A stretch of 64,000 nucleotides of DNA from an uncultured Pseudomonadota bacterium (GCA_903921325.1 CAIXPL010000037.1:351621-415620), one strand, 5' to 3'. Counted from the first letter of the stretch, positions 1-8,750 are shown. Program-made: numbers and translations. The notes: a model not told the origin generated them from the letters alone.

Positions 1-445
1 CCAGAATGCAGGTGCCCAGAGACACCAGCGGCACGCTCATCTGCGGATCGATGTACTGCATCGGTACAACGGTGCCATAGTCGAGCGAGTAGTTGGGCGA
101 TTCATTGATTCCGGTCGAGACCCCCAACCCCGCAATCTCTGCGGTGATCGCATGCGCGAGGGTCGGATCGCCCTGCCAGTGGTAGGGGATGCCCGGAATC
201 AGATCGGGCGCTTCGTCCGCGACACAGATCCCTTCAAGGACTGGTTGCGCTGTGGTGTACCAGGGAAACGTCGTTACCCAATGGGTCGACATCAGCACGA
301 TGGCATCGGGCTTCTCGCCCCTGATTTCTTCGCCGAGCAGACGCAAGCCCTGAATGAGGCCGCGAGTGAAATCCGGTGCGTTAGCCTCCACACCGATGCG
401 TGGCGAGTGCGTTGTGATCGCATGGCGGATGATCTGACCGGTCAT
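1..445 (-). CDS. HpaD-like class III extradiol ring-cleavage dioxygenase (LigB fold), 3' end cut off by window
   Basis: Read by reverse-complementing the window edge. About 148 residues are visible and the gene runs off position 1. The start is the ATG at 445, preceded by GGAGTGGATC. The protein opens with a HAITTHSPRI segment, then MSTHW near residue 54 and LDYGTVVPM near residue 123. I recall the matching DTHW and LEYGTLVPM segments in E. coli HpaD (3,4-dihydroxyphenylacetate 2,3-dioxygenase), so the Tyr where many LigB proteins have His is normal for this subfamily. Such enzymes use non-haem Fe(II) to cleave a catechol-type ring next to the diol in the cytoplasm. Two HpaI-type aldolases nearby fit a meta-cleavage route. 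The true substrate is not visible from sequence, and the missing C-terminus prevents checking the remaining active-site residues. Confidence 0.72.
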   Translation of the reverse strand, partial: MTGQIIRHAITTHSPRIGVEANAPDFTRGLIQGLRLLGEEIRGEKPDAIVLMSTHWVTTFPWYTTAQPVLEGICVADEAPDLIPGIPYHWQGDPTLAHAITAEIAGLGVSTGINESPNYSLDYGTVVPMQYIDPQMSVPLVSLGTCIL

Positions 446-623
446 GATCCACTCCATTTGTAGACGGTGCGGTTGGAAACACTGGGTCCCGCACACGGTG
501 CGTACCGCGCCCTTCGGGCCCATTTACAGCAAGTCGCACCAACCTGTTGATCAGCACACCCGCTGTAGGCCGATTTTAATCGGGATCGGTGCGCAACGAG
601 CGCCGTTCAGATCAAACTTCCGC

Positions 624-1037
624 TCATTCAAACGCCGCGCGAATCTCCGGCGGGATCGAATGGGCCTTGAGCCTGGCGGGGTCGTCGGGACGCGGCTTTG
701 ACCACACTCTCACCTCAAAGCCCTCAACACAGGCGACATCGTGATTGAACACAGTATGTCGCACCCGAAACGTCTTGTCATGCCATGTGTCGATACCCGA
801 TTCGATCACGATCTGGTCACGAAAGCGGCACGGTGCGATGAAGCGGGCATTGGCCTCGACGATCGGTAATCCAGGCACGCCATAGCGTGCCATCAGGGTG
901 TTCCAGTCAAGTTGCACGCTCTCAAACAGCATGCGGGCACTTTGATCGAACCAGGAAAAATAGTTTGGATAAAACACGATGCTGGCCGGATCGGTGTCGC
1001 CCCAGTGCACATTGACGCCATGACGGTAGGTCTTCAA
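624..1037 (-). CDS. 4-hydroxybenzoyl-CoA thioesterase-like hotdog thioesterase
   Basis: A 137-residue hotdog-fold protein resembling 4-hydroxybenzoyl-CoA thioesterase of Pseudomonas sp. CBS3. GDTDPAS at residues 13-19 carries the presumed catalytic Asp16, followed by VFYPNYFSWFDQ. It would hydrolyse an aromatic acyl-CoA to the free acid and CoA. A longer reading from 1175 would lie inside the ligase gene. I chose the TTG at 1035-1037 because it overlaps the upstream stop as TTGA, an AGGAG lies about 8 bases before it, and the length then matches the family (about 140). It is translationally coupled to the acyl-CoA ligase, so a substrate is probably activated, modified as its CoA ester and released. 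Confidence 0.8.
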   Translation of the reverse strand: MKTYRHGVNVHWGDTDPASIVFYPNYFSWFDQSARMLFESVQLDWNTLMARYGVPGLPIVEANARFIAPCRFRDQIVIESGIDTWHDKTFRVRHTVFNHDVACVEGFEVRVWSKPRPDDPARLKAHSIPPEIRAAFE

Positions 1038-2629
1038 GAGGAGGCTCCTGCAACAGGACTCTGGGTGGTATCGCGCACCGCGGCTGAGGACGCCGCGGCG
1101 CGCAATCGGTAGCGCTGCGCTTTTCCGGTGGCGGTGCGCGGAATTTCGCTTACCAGCCGGATATCGCGCGGACATTTGTAGCGTGACAGGGTTTCCAGCA
1201 GACGCTGCTTGAGTGGTTCGATGCGATCGAAATCGGCGGCGGTCACCAGAAACAGCACGAGGCGGGTCAAACCATCATCGTTTGCTTCGCCAACCACCGC
1301 GGCATCGACCACACCGTCCTCGAGCAGCACGGCGTCTTCGACTTCACCCGGGCTCACCCATTGACCGGATATTTTCAGCATGTCGTCATCGCGGCCGAGG
1401 TGATACCAATAACCCTCGGCGTCGGTCATGAACACATCGCCGGTGCGAAACCATTCACCCACAAAACTGGCTTGTGATTGCGCCTGCCGGTTCCAATAGC
1501 GATCGGCAGTCGAGGGCATGGCGACCCACAAGACCCCTGGTATACCGGGTTGGCGCACACGTGCGCCATCACTGTCGCGAAGGCGCACCTGCACCCCGGG
1601 CACCGGTCGGCCGGCGGAACCGGGGCGCGGGGCGTCGAGCGGGGCGCTCAGGAACATGAAGATCGTCTCCGAGGTGCCGATGCCATCGAGAATGTAGCGG
1701 CCGCCGCTCAGTTCGTGGAAGCGTTCGTAGATCGGCACCGGCAGGCGCTCACCGGCCGAAACGCAATGCCGGATGCCGGCAAATCGCTCTGGCGTCACGA
1801 CACCTTCGCGCAGCAGATTGCGATAGACCGTCGGAACCGAGAACAGCACGCTCGGCTGGTCACGGTCGATGACCTCGGCAATTGCCTGCGGCTCGGGCCA
1901 GCCCGAGCGCAGCAGGGTGGTTGCCCCGAGGGCGAGTGAACCAAAAACGCAGTTGCCCAGCGAGTAGGCAAAAAACAGCTTTGATGTAGCGAACAGCCGA
2001 TCACCCGGGCGCACGCCAAGCACCCGCCCGGTGTACTCGTAGGCGTGTGCGACATCATGATGCACATGCACCGCGGCTTTGGGGGTGCCGGTGGTGCCCG
2101 ATGTGTAGATCCAGAATGCCATGTCATCGGGCGACATCGAGCGCGCCGGCAGGGTGGCGCTCTGCCGCGCGACCAATGAGTCGAATGATTCGACCGCGCC
2201 CGGCGCCGCACCGGGGCTGCGCCGGGCCACCAGAACCTGGCATTGGCCTTGCCAGTGACTGTCGGCCTGCAACTGGGCATTGCGATCACTGATCGGGGTG
2301 AACTCTTCGTCGATGATCAGCACTCGCGCCCGACTGTCATCGAGCACGAAACCCAGTTCACGCGGCGACATGCGGATATTGAGTGCCACTGCCACTGCCC
2401 CGATCTTGATTGCCGCCAGATAGGCTGCGACCAGTTCAGTGCTGTCGTTCATCATCAATGCCACGCGCTGCTCGGGGGCGATACCCAGGCTCAGCAACGC
2501 GTTGCCGATCCGATTGGTCAGATCCAGCAGCGCGGCGTAGCTGACTGACCGACCATCGGCGATCAGTGCGATTGCATTAGGGGCAAGCGCGATGCGTGCC
2601 GGGTCAAGAACATGATCTGCGGCATTCAT
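1034..2629 (-). CDS. Benzoate-CoA ligase-like AMP-forming acyl-CoA synthetase
   Basis: A 531-residue member of the ANL adenylating superfamily. The phosphate-binding motif YTSGTTGTPK is at residues 175-184. The segment with KLFFAYSLGN and GATTLL is typical of benzoate/4-hydroxybenzoate-CoA ligases. A C-terminal TATGKAQRYRLR supplies the conserved lysine of the mobile domain near residue 508. The expected reaction is carboxylate + ATP + CoA to acyl-CoA + AMP + PPi, probably on an aromatic acid. It follows the aldolase gene after a 30-base gap and overlaps the thioesterase start by four bases. Aromatic substrate class is an inference from the overall pattern and the exact acid is unknown. Confidence 0.82.
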   Translation of the reverse strand: MNAADHVLDPARIALAPNAIALIADGRSVSYAALLDLTNRIGNALLSLGIAPEQRVALMMNDSTELVAAYLAAIKIGAVAVALNIRMSPRELGFVLDDSRARVLIIDEEFTPISDRNAQLQADSHWQGQCQVLVARRSPGAAPGAVESFDSLVARQSATLPARSMSPDDMAFWIYTSGTTGTPKAAVHVHHDVAHAYEYTGRVLGVRPGDRLFATSKLFFAYSLGNCVFGSLALGATTLLRSGWPEPQAIAEVIDRDQPSVLFSVPTVYRNLLREGVVTPERFAGIRHCVSAGERLPVPIYERFHELSGGRYILDGIGTSETIFMFLSAPLDAPRPGSAGRPVPGVQVRLRDSDGARVRQPGIPGVLWVAMPSTADRYWNRQAQSQASFVGEWFRTGDVFMTDAEGYWYHLGRDDDMLKISGQWVSPGEVEDAVLLEDGVVDAAVVGEANDDGLTRLVLFLVTAADFDRIEPLKQRLLETLSRYKCPRDIRLVSEIPRTATGKAQRYRLRAAASSAAVRDTTQSPVAGASS

Positions 2630-2659
2630 TTCAGTTGACGCGCCGCACGCCGCGAGGGC

Positions 2660-3436
2660 TCACCGCGGTGCCGTGCGAAACCGCTGCAGGAGCGCGTCGC
2701 TCGCGCGCGTCAGCAGCCCGACATCAGCGCCGACTGCAACAAAAAGGGCGCCAATCTCAAGGTAGTGGCGAGCCATCGCCTCATCTCCCGTGATGATTCC
2801 CGGGGCCTTGCCAGCCGCGCGGATGCGGCGGATCGCAGCGTCGACCGCTCGCTGCACATCGGGGTGTCCCGGATTGCCCAGATGACCCATCGCGGCGGAC
2901 AAATCGCCCGGGCCTACAAAAATGCCATCGACACCATCGATGGCTGCGATCGCTTCAATCTGCTCGACGGCCTCAGGCGTCTCGACCTGGATCAGCACAC
3001 AGGTTTGATCGCCGGCGCCGCCGTGATACGGATTGATCCGGCCAAACCGGCTGGCGCGCGAGCTGCCGGCGAATCCGCGCACGCCGTGCGGCGGGTACCG
3101 GGTATAGCGCACGGCCTCGATTGCCTCGCCCAGCGTTTGCACGTAGGGGATGAGCAGGCTTTGCACGCCCAGATCCAGGTAGCGTTTGATGGTGACCATG
3201 TCGTTCCAGGGCGGGCGCACGATCACACTGGTCGCCGGATATTCCATGGTCGCCATCAGTTGTCCGTGCAGCAGCGACAAGTCGACGGCTGAGTGCTCGG
3301 TGTCGATCAGAATCCAGTCATAGCCAGCCCCGGCGATCACCTCGACGCAGGCCGGACTGGGCAGGCTGTTCCACAGGCCGATTTGCGCAACACCCGCGCG
3401 CAGTGCCGCCTTGAATCGATTGACCGGTAGATCCAT
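2660..3436 (-). CDS. HpcH/HpaI family aldolase (first copy)
   Basis: A 258-residue class II pyruvate aldolase of the HpaI type (4-hydroxy-2-oxoheptanedioate aldolase family). It has DTEHS with His48 as the likely base, Arg74 in IVRPP, and metal ligands Glu152 (QVET) and Asp178 (GPGDLS), lining up with His45, Arg70, Glu149 and Asp175 of E. coli HpaI. It would split a 4-hydroxy-2-oxo acid into pyruvate and an aldehyde. The start is the ATG at 3436, preceded by CGGAGA. An ORF extending to 3691 is rejected because it crosses the divergent promoter region and adds non-homologous sequence. It is the first gene of the minus-strand group with the ligase, thioesterase and HpaD-like dioxygenase. Confidence 0.86.
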   Translation of the reverse strand: MDLPVNRFKAALRAGVAQIGLWNSLPSPACVEVIAGAGYDWILIDTEHSAVDLSLLHGQLMATMEYPATSVIVRPPWNDMVTIKRYLDLGVQSLLIPYVQTLGEAIEAVRYTRYPPHGVRGFAGSSRASRFGRINPYHGGAGDQTCVLIQVETPEAVEQIEAIAAIDGVDGIFVGPGDLSAAMGHLGNPGHPDVQRAVDAAIRRIRAAGKAPGIITGDEAMARHYLEIGALFVAVGADVGLLTRASDALLQRFRTAPR

Positions 3437-3603
3437 GGAGTTTGTCTCCGAATAAATGCGCGCCGGCACGGGGCATGCCGATGCCGCCATTGTAACGTGT
3501 GCCACCTGCGACCAGCGGCGAGGGCTTGTGTCACTTGATCTGCCTGCGGCCGGCGGCGAGCGCTTAGAATGACGCGCACTGTCAGCGCTGTTCTGGAGCC
3601 ACC

Positions 3604-4368
3604 ATGTCCGCCATTGATATCCGCCTGCCCCAACTCTTGCGTGGCACCTCGCCGCTGGCTGGGATGTTTGTCGGGTTTCCCAGTCCTGCACTGATAGAGA
3701 TGTGCGGTCACGCCGGGTTTGATTTTGTGATCATCGACAACGAGCATGGGCCGGCGAGCATCGAGACCACCGAGCACCTGATTCGCGCGGCGCGCTGCAG
3801 CGGGATCATCCCGGTGGTTCGCGCTGAAGAGCCGGAACTGGCCCGCGTGCTTGATGCCGGCGCCTCGGGGGTGCAGGTGCCGGCGGTCAATTCCGCTGAA
3901 CAGGCGCAGCGGGTAGTCAATCATTGCAAATATCCACCGGTGGGCGAGCGCAGTGCGGCATTCACCACTCGCGCCGGCGGCTACGGCTTTTTTGGCGGAT
4001 CGGCGCAAATGCGTCGCGTGAATGAAGGGGTGGCGATCATTCTGATGATCGAGACCGCACAGGCCTACGCCCACCTCGACGAGATACTTGCAGTGGATGG
4101 CATTGATGCGCTGTTCATCGGCCTGTCGGACCTGGCTATCTCCATGGGCCATGCCGGAGACAACCTGCATCCCGATGTGCAGCAGGCCGTTGGGTCCATC
4201 ATCGACCGGACCCGTGCGCGCGGGCATGCCTGCGGGTTGCTCGCGAGCAGTGCCGCAGACTTCCGGCGCTACGCGAACATGGGTGCGACTTACCTGCCGA
4301 TGACCATGGCAACCCTGGTGGCGGGCGCCCTGCGCGAGGCCATCGCCGTGCGCAAGACGCCCCGCTAG
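3604..4368 (+). CDS. HpcH/HpaI family aldolase (second copy)
   Basis: A 254-residue pyruvate aldolase of the same family as the gene transcribed in the opposite direction 167 bases away, but clearly diverged from it. Active-site positions are kept: DNEHG with His48, Arg73 in VVRAE, Glu150 in MIET and Asp176 in GLSDL. The RAGGYG loop differs from the first copy, which suggests another aldehyde or 2-oxo acid. It stands alone on the plus strand, with a convergent NIPSNAP gene downstream. Related enzymes act on 2-keto-3-deoxy sugar acids as well as aromatic ring-cleavage products, so the pathway is uncertain. Confidence 0.85.
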   Translation: MSAIDIRLPQLLRGTSPLAGMFVGFPSPALIEMCGHAGFDFVIIDNEHGPASIETTEHLIRAARCSGIIPVVRAEEPELARVLDAGASGVQVPAVNSAEQAQRVVNHCKYPPVGERSAAFTTRAGGYGFFGGSAQMRRVNEGVAIILMIETAQAYAHLDEILAVDGIDALFIGLSDLAISMGHAGDNLHPDVQQAVGSIIDRTRARGHACGLLASSAADFRRYANMGATYLPMTMATLVAGALREAIAVRKTPR

Positions 4369-4460
4369 GCGGCTGGTTCGCTGCCTCAGTGAGGCGAGGC
4401 TCCCGGGCAGGCCGGCGCCCGTCGTATCGCTGAACGGGTCGCCCGGCGGGCCGTCAAACC

Positions 4461-4778
4461 TTACATCGGCGAGAACGAAGCCGACTTCAGGATGGTGTCT
4501 TCCTGGCGCATGATGTAGCCGCGCTCGCCCGAGGCGCGACGGTAGTCGTGCCAGGCCGGGTCTTGCTCCATGGCGCTGCGACGCTGTTCGCGGTCGGCCT
4601 GACTCGCAAAGCCCCAGCAATGCACTACCTGATTCAAGGTGCCCACTTCCGAGGTGGTGATGAAAATCGGCTTGCCCAGATATTTCACCTGTACGGCATA
4701 GCCTTTCTCTTCATACAGCTTCAACCATTCGCCGGCTTTGCCCGGATGGCAGGTGTAGGTGCGCAGATCGAAAATCAT
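4461..4778 (-). CDS. NIPSNAP family protein
   Basis: A 105-residue ferredoxin-like-fold protein with the NIPSNAP opening MIFDLRTYTCHPGK and the VHCWGFAS segment near residues 52-59. Its length is typical of bacterial members. The start at 4778 has GGAGA about 7 bases upstream. Biochemical function is unknown for the family. Bacterial copies are often found among catabolic genes and are suspected to act as small-molecule binding or monooxygenase-like proteins. It is transcribed convergently with the second HpaI-type aldolase and divergently from the CoA-transferase operon. Confidence 0.8.
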   Translation of the reverse strand: MIFDLRTYTCHPGKAGEWLKLYEEKGYAVQVKYLGKPIFITTSEVGTLNQVVHCWGFASQADREQRRSAMEQDPAWHDYRRASGERGYIMRQEDTILKSASFSPM

Positions 4779-4891
4779 TGAAAGTCTCCAGTTGAGCGGT
4801 CAGCGCCGCGGGTGAAAAACGCGCAGGATACTCCGGCCCGGGTGCTTGCGATTACAATCCGCGGTCACCCCGTTATCGCGCGCCAGGCTGT

Positions 4892-5785
4892 ATGACCACC
4901 CATAAATTGTGCACGTTGCAGGAGGCGGTTGCCGAACTGATCCATGACGGTGATGCCATTGCGCTGGAGGGATTCACGCACCTGATTCCCTCGGCGGCTG
5001 GTCACGAGGTGATCCGCCAGCGACGTCGCAATCTCACCCTCATCCGCATGACCCCGGATCTTGTCTACGACATGATCATCGGCATGGGCGGGGCGGACCG
5101 GGCGATTTTTTCCTGGGGCGGCAATCCTGGGGTGGGTTCGATCCACCGTTTTCGTGACGCCATAGAAAAGAGCTGGCCGCGACCACTGGCGATTGAAGAA
5201 CACAGCCATGCGGACATGGCGGCGCGCTATCAGGCGGGCGCCTCGGGGCTGCCCTTTGCGGTGATGCGTGGCTACGTTGGTAGCGATCTTCCGCGCTATA
5301 ACCCGAATATCCGATTCATCGAGTGCCCGTTTACCGGCGAGCGGCTGGCCTGTACGCCAGCGTTGAATCCGGATGTGGCTGTGATTCACGCTCAGAAGGC
5401 CGACCGCAAGGGCAATGTGCTGATCAGCGGCATCGTGGGGGTGCAAAAGGAAGTGGTGCTCGCCGCGCGTCGCTCGATTGTGACGGTGGAGGAGATCGTC
5501 GAGGATATCAAGGACCATGCGCAGATGAATTCGGTGGTGCTGCCCGGCTGGGTGGTCTCGGCAGTGTGTCATGTTCCGGGCGGGGCGCATCCATCGTATG
5601 CACATGGTTATTACAAGCGCGACAACAGTTTCTACAAGGCGTGGGACGCGATTTCACGTGATCGCGACACCTTCCTCGAATGGATGAATCGGCATGTGAT
5701 GGCGACGGCCGATTTTGCCGAATTCTGCCAATCGCTTGCTGCCTCGGGCATGATCCGCTCGCTGCCGCAGGAGGTACGCGCATGA
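4892..5785 (+). CDS. CoA-transferase subunit A (glutaconate/3-oxoadipate type)
   Basis: A 297-residue class I CoA-transferase alpha subunit of the GctA/CatI type. It shows LEGFTHLIPSAA near residues 26-37, RMTPDLVYDMIIGMGGA near 52-68, and a long C-terminal half with ADRKGNVLISG. With the following gene it should form a heteromer moving CoA from a donor such as succinyl-CoA to a dicarboxylate. The maleylacetate reductase two genes on makes 3-oxoadipate, so a 3-oxoadipate CoA-transferase is the best reading; glutaconate is the alternative. First gene of a three-gene block, overlapping the B subunit as ATGA. Confidence 0.83.
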   Translation: MTTHKLCTLQEAVAELIHDGDAIALEGFTHLIPSAAGHEVIRQRRRNLTLIRMTPDLVYDMIIGMGGADRAIFSWGGNPGVGSIHRFRDAIEKSWPRPLAIEEHSHADMAARYQAGASGLPFAVMRGYVGSDLPRYNPNIRFIECPFTGERLACTPALNPDVAVIHAQKADRKGNVLISGIVGVQKEVVLAARRSIVTVEEIVEDIKDHAQMNSVVLPGWVVSAVCHVPGGAHPSYAHGYYKRDNSFYKAWDAISRDRDTFLEWMNRHVMATADFAEFCQSLAASGMIRSLPQEVRA

Positions 5786-6561
5786 GCTATACCCCGACCG
5801 AACTGATGACGATCAACGCTGCCCGCAAGCTGCGCGATCGCCAGGTCTGCTTTGTTGGTATCGGACTGCCCAGTGCGGCGGCAAATCTGGCCCGCCTCAC
5901 CCATGCACCTGAGGTGGTGTTGATTTACGAATCGGGCACGATCGGTGCACGCCCCGATGTCCTGCCCTTGTCGATAGGCGATGGCGAACTGGCGGAATTT
6001 GCCGACACGGTGGTGTCGGTGCCGGAGATTTTTCGCTATTGGCTGCAAGGCGGTCGTGTCGATGTCGGCTTTCTCGGGGCGGCGCAGATCGACCGCTTCG
6101 CCAACATCAACACCACCGTGATCGGACCCTACGCCACCCCGCGGACACGGCTGCCGGGCGCGGGCGGCGCACCGGAGATCGCCTCCAGCGCGAAGGAAGT
6201 CTGGATCACCTTGCGCCAGAGCCCCCGATCCTTCGTCGAGCGGCTCGATTTCATCACCTCCGCCGGCTTTCTTGACGGCGGCGATGCCCGCGAACGCTCC
6301 GGTGCGCGGGGGGCCGGCCCCACGGCTGTGATCACTGATCTGGGGGTGCTGACCCCCGATCCGGTGACCCGGGAACTGACCTTGACTGCCGTGCATCCTG
6401 GTATCGACGTCGAGCAGGTGCGCGCAGCCACCGGCTGGGATTTGCGGGTCTCACCCGATCTGCGGATGACCGAACGGCCAAGTGAACAGGAACTGGCGAT
6501 TTTGCGTGATCTGCATGCCCGCACCGCGCAGGCTCACGGTGCCGCAGCGGGGGGAGACTGA
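5782..6561 (+). CDS. CoA-transferase subunit B (glutaconate/3-oxoadipate type)
   Basis: A 259-residue beta subunit. Glu50 in YESGTIGA is the residue expected to form the covalent glutamyl-CoA intermediate. The start at 5782 overlaps the stop of the A subunit (ATGA) and a GGAGG-like GAGG lies about 8 bases upstream, so the two chains are probably made in a fixed ratio. A longer reading frame beginning at 5680 lies inside the A subunit and is rejected. The gene ends 6 bases before the maleylacetate reductase start, which supports a role in the lower hydroxyquinol pathway. Confidence 0.84.
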   Translation: MSYTPTELMTINAARKLRDRQVCFVGIGLPSAAANLARLTHAPEVVLIYESGTIGARPDVLPLSIGDGELAEFADTVVSVPEIFRYWLQGGRVDVGFLGAAQIDRFANINTTVIGPYATPRTRLPGAGGAPEIASSAKEVWITLRQSPRSFVERLDFITSAGFLDGGDARERSGARGAGPTAVITDLGVLTPDPVTRELTLTAVHPGIDVEQVRAATGWDLRVSPDLRMTERPSEQELAILRDLHARTAQAHGAAAGGD

Positions 6562-6567
6562 CAGCGT

Positions 6568-7629
6568 ATGGATGCCTTTGTCTATAACGCCCAGCCCGGG
6601 CGCGTGGTGTTTGGCGCGGGTTCGCTGATACACCTGGGGCGCGAAATTGAATTCTTGGGGGCACAGCGCGCGCTGGTGCTCTCAACACCGGAGCAGCGTG
6701 CCTCGGCCGAGTCAGTGGCGGCGTTATTGGGATCGCGTTGCGCGGGGATTTTTGACCGCGCGGTGATGCATGTGCCGATCGAGACGGCCCGTGAGGCGCG
6801 CGCAGTGGCGACATCGCTTGGGGCCGATTGTGCGGTGACGATCGGCGGCGGATCGACGACCGGCCTTGGCAAGGCGATTGCGCTTGAATCGTCGTTGCCG
6901 ATTCTCGCTATCCCGACCACCTATGCCGGCTCTGAAGTCACCCCGATCTACGGGATCACCGAAGGGGGGTTCAAGAAGACCGGGCGCGATGCCCGGGTGT
7001 TGCCGCGTACTGTGATCTATGACCCCGAGCTTACCTTGCAGTTGCCGGTCGCCATGTCCTTGACCAGTGCGATGAACGCACTGGCGCATGCGGTGGAGGG
7101 GCTTTATGCCCAGGATTGCAATCCGATCATGTCGATGGTTGCCGAGGAAGGCATCCGTGCCATCGCCAATGGCTTGCCCCGTATTTACGCGGCACCCCGA
7201 GAGATCGCCGGGCGCAGCGAATGTCTGTACGGTGCCTGGCTGTGCGGCAGCGCTCTGGGCAATGTGGGTATGGCCTTGCACCATAAGCTGTGCCATACGC
7301 TGGGTGGCACCTTCAACTTGCCGCATGCCGAGACGCACACCATCGTGTTGCCGCATGCGATCGCCTACAACGAAGCGGCAGCCGCAGGTGCCCTGGAGCG
7401 TGCCCGACGAGCGCTGGGTGCCACGGGCACGGTGGCGCAGGCGCTCTATGATTTGGCGCGACGTCACGGCGCAGCGATGGCGCTGCGCGACCTGGGCATG
7501 AGTGAAGCGGATCTCGATCGCGCGGCCGACATTGCAGTGACTTCACCGTACTGGAATCCCCGGCCAATTGAGCGCACTGCAATCCGCGCGTTACTTGATG
7601 CAGCGTTCCATGGCCGTCGACCTGATTGA
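6568..7629 (+). CDS. Maleylacetate reductase
   Basis: A 353-residue iron-type alcohol dehydrogenase family protein with features of maleylacetate reductases. It has an N-terminal dinucleotide region (GGGSTTGLGKA near residues 93-103), TTYAGSEVTP, and the His-rich NALAHAVE, HHKLCHTLGG and LPHAETH segments. It reduces maleylacetate to 3-oxoadipate with NAD(P)H. Its position after the CoA-transferase pair and in the same region as a hydroxyquinol 1,2-dioxygenase gives a coherent route from hydroxyquinol through maleylacetate and 3-oxoadipate to 3-oxoadipyl-CoA. The thiolase for the last step is not in the window. Confidence 0.87.
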   Translation: MDAFVYNAQPGRVVFGAGSLIHLGREIEFLGAQRALVLSTPEQRASAESVAALLGSRCAGIFDRAVMHVPIETAREARAVATSLGADCAVTIGGGSTTGLGKAIALESSLPILAIPTTYAGSEVTPIYGITEGGFKKTGRDARVLPRTVIYDPELTLQLPVAMSLTSAMNALAHAVEGLYAQDCNPIMSMVAEEGIRAIANGLPRIYAAPREIAGRSECLYGAWLCGSALGNVGMALHHKLCHTLGGTFNLPHAETHTIVLPHAIAYNEAAAAGALERARRALGATGTVAQALYDLARRHGAAMALRDLGMSEADLDRAADIAVTSPYWNPRPIERTAIRALLDAAFHGRRPD

Positions 7630-7755
7630 ACGGTTAGCCTGCAGTGGTGCGCTCGGTGGCCTCTACCGGCGCGTTCGACGTGCCGGCGCTGTTGCAGGTA
7701 GCAGGTTCAAATTGCGCGCAGGACGCACGAGACTGATAACTGACCGACCTCGATT

Positions 7756-7769
7756 AATTGACGTCAATT
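7756..7769. promoter_or_regulatory. AT-rich 14-bp perfect palindrome, possible operator
   Basis: AATTGACGTCAATT reads the same on both strands. It lies 32 bases before the start codon of the beta-hydroxyacid dehydrogenase, in a GC-rich genome, within the 172-base gap after the maleylacetate reductase. This is the size and place expected for a dimeric regulator's site controlling the second half of the catabolic operon. The regulator is not in the window. Confidence 0.4.
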
Positions 7770-7801
7770 GATTAACCCTAGCGACTTTGCAAAGGCATGC
7801 C

Positions 7802-8731
7802 ATGAGTGAACTGAAGCACAGCATTGGTTGGATCGGAATGGGCCGGATGGGCTACGCGATGGCCTATCGTCTGTGCAAGGGTGGCTGCGATGTGGCGGTG
7901 TGGAACCGCACGCGTGCCAAGGCCGAGCCGCTGGCCGAATACGGCGCCACCGTGGTCGATTCGATTCTCGAATTGGCCAGCCGCGATATTGTCATCACCA
8001 TGGTGTCGACCACCAAGGATTTGCAGCAGGTGCTGTTTGGTGAAGGTGGATTGGTGACCGGTCCGAATAAGCCGCGTGTGGTGATCGACAGTTCTTCGAT
8101 CTCCGAGGATGGGTCGGCCGAAGTCCGCGCGGAACTCGCGCGACGCGGTGTGCAATACCTGGCCGCACCGGTCTCGGGCAATGCGAAAGTGGTAAAGGCC
8201 GGCAAGCTGTCGGTGGTGACCAGCGGGCCCAGGTCGGTTCACGATCTGGCCGAACCCTACCTGGCATTGCTGGGTCGCGGTGTGACTTACCTGGGCGAGG
8301 GCGAACTCGCGCGGATCTGGAAAATTGCTCACAACACGATGTTCGGAGTGATCATTCAGTCCTTGTGTGAAATCACCGTGCTGGCAGAAAAGGCGGGCAT
8401 TCCGCGGCACGCTTTTCTTGAATCGATCAACAACAGCGTGCTCGGCTCGATGTACACCCGCTACAAGACCCCGGCGATGGTGAATCTGGATTTCGCCGTG
8501 ACCTTCACCCCGCGCTTGTTGTTAAAGGATCTCGACCTCGGTCTGGACACGGCGCACAAATACAGTGTGCCCATGCCGACTGCCGCCGCGACGCGGGAAT
8601 GTGTGCAGAATGTCGTCGGCCGCGGTCACGAAGATATTGACTTTTCGGTGCTTCTGGTCGAGCAGGCGCGCAACGCCGGCCTAGAACTGAAGAGCGAGCA
8701 AAAGCAGGTTTCTGATGGTCTGCACGACTAA
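7802..8731 (+). CDS. NAD(P)-dependent beta-hydroxyacid dehydrogenase
   Basis: A 309-residue protein of the 3-hydroxyisobutyrate / tartronate-semialdehyde reductase family. The Rossmann motif GMGRMG is at residues 12-17, a GNAKVVKAGKLSV segment lies in the substrate region, and the catalytic lysine is Lys174 in WKIAHN. It should interconvert a 3-hydroxy acid and a semialdehyde using NAD(P). The start is the ATG at 7802 with AAAGG 7 bases before it; a TTG at 7787 in the same frame is less likely. Followed 19 bases later by the RidA gene. The substrate cannot be named. Confidence 0.83.
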   Translation: MSELKHSIGWIGMGRMGYAMAYRLCKGGCDVAVWNRTRAKAEPLAEYGATVVDSILELASRDIVITMVSTTKDLQQVLFGEGGLVTGPNKPRVVIDSSSISEDGSAEVRAELARRGVQYLAAPVSGNAKVVKAGKLSVVTSGPRSVHDLAEPYLALLGRGVTYLGEGELARIWKIAHNTMFGVIIQSLCEITVLAEKAGIPRHAFLESINNSVLGSMYTRYKTPAMVNLDFAVTFTPRLLLKDLDLGLDTAHKYSVPMPTAAATRECVQNVVGRGHEDIDFSVLLVEQARNAGLELKSEQKQVSDGLHD

Positions 8732-8750
8732 GTGAGCAAGGAGCAATACC

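Noticed and set aside
3337-4620. 427-residue minus-strand frame
   Set aside because: Antisense to the second HpaI-type aldolase, which has all catalytic residues; the high-GC genome gives many such long shadow frames.
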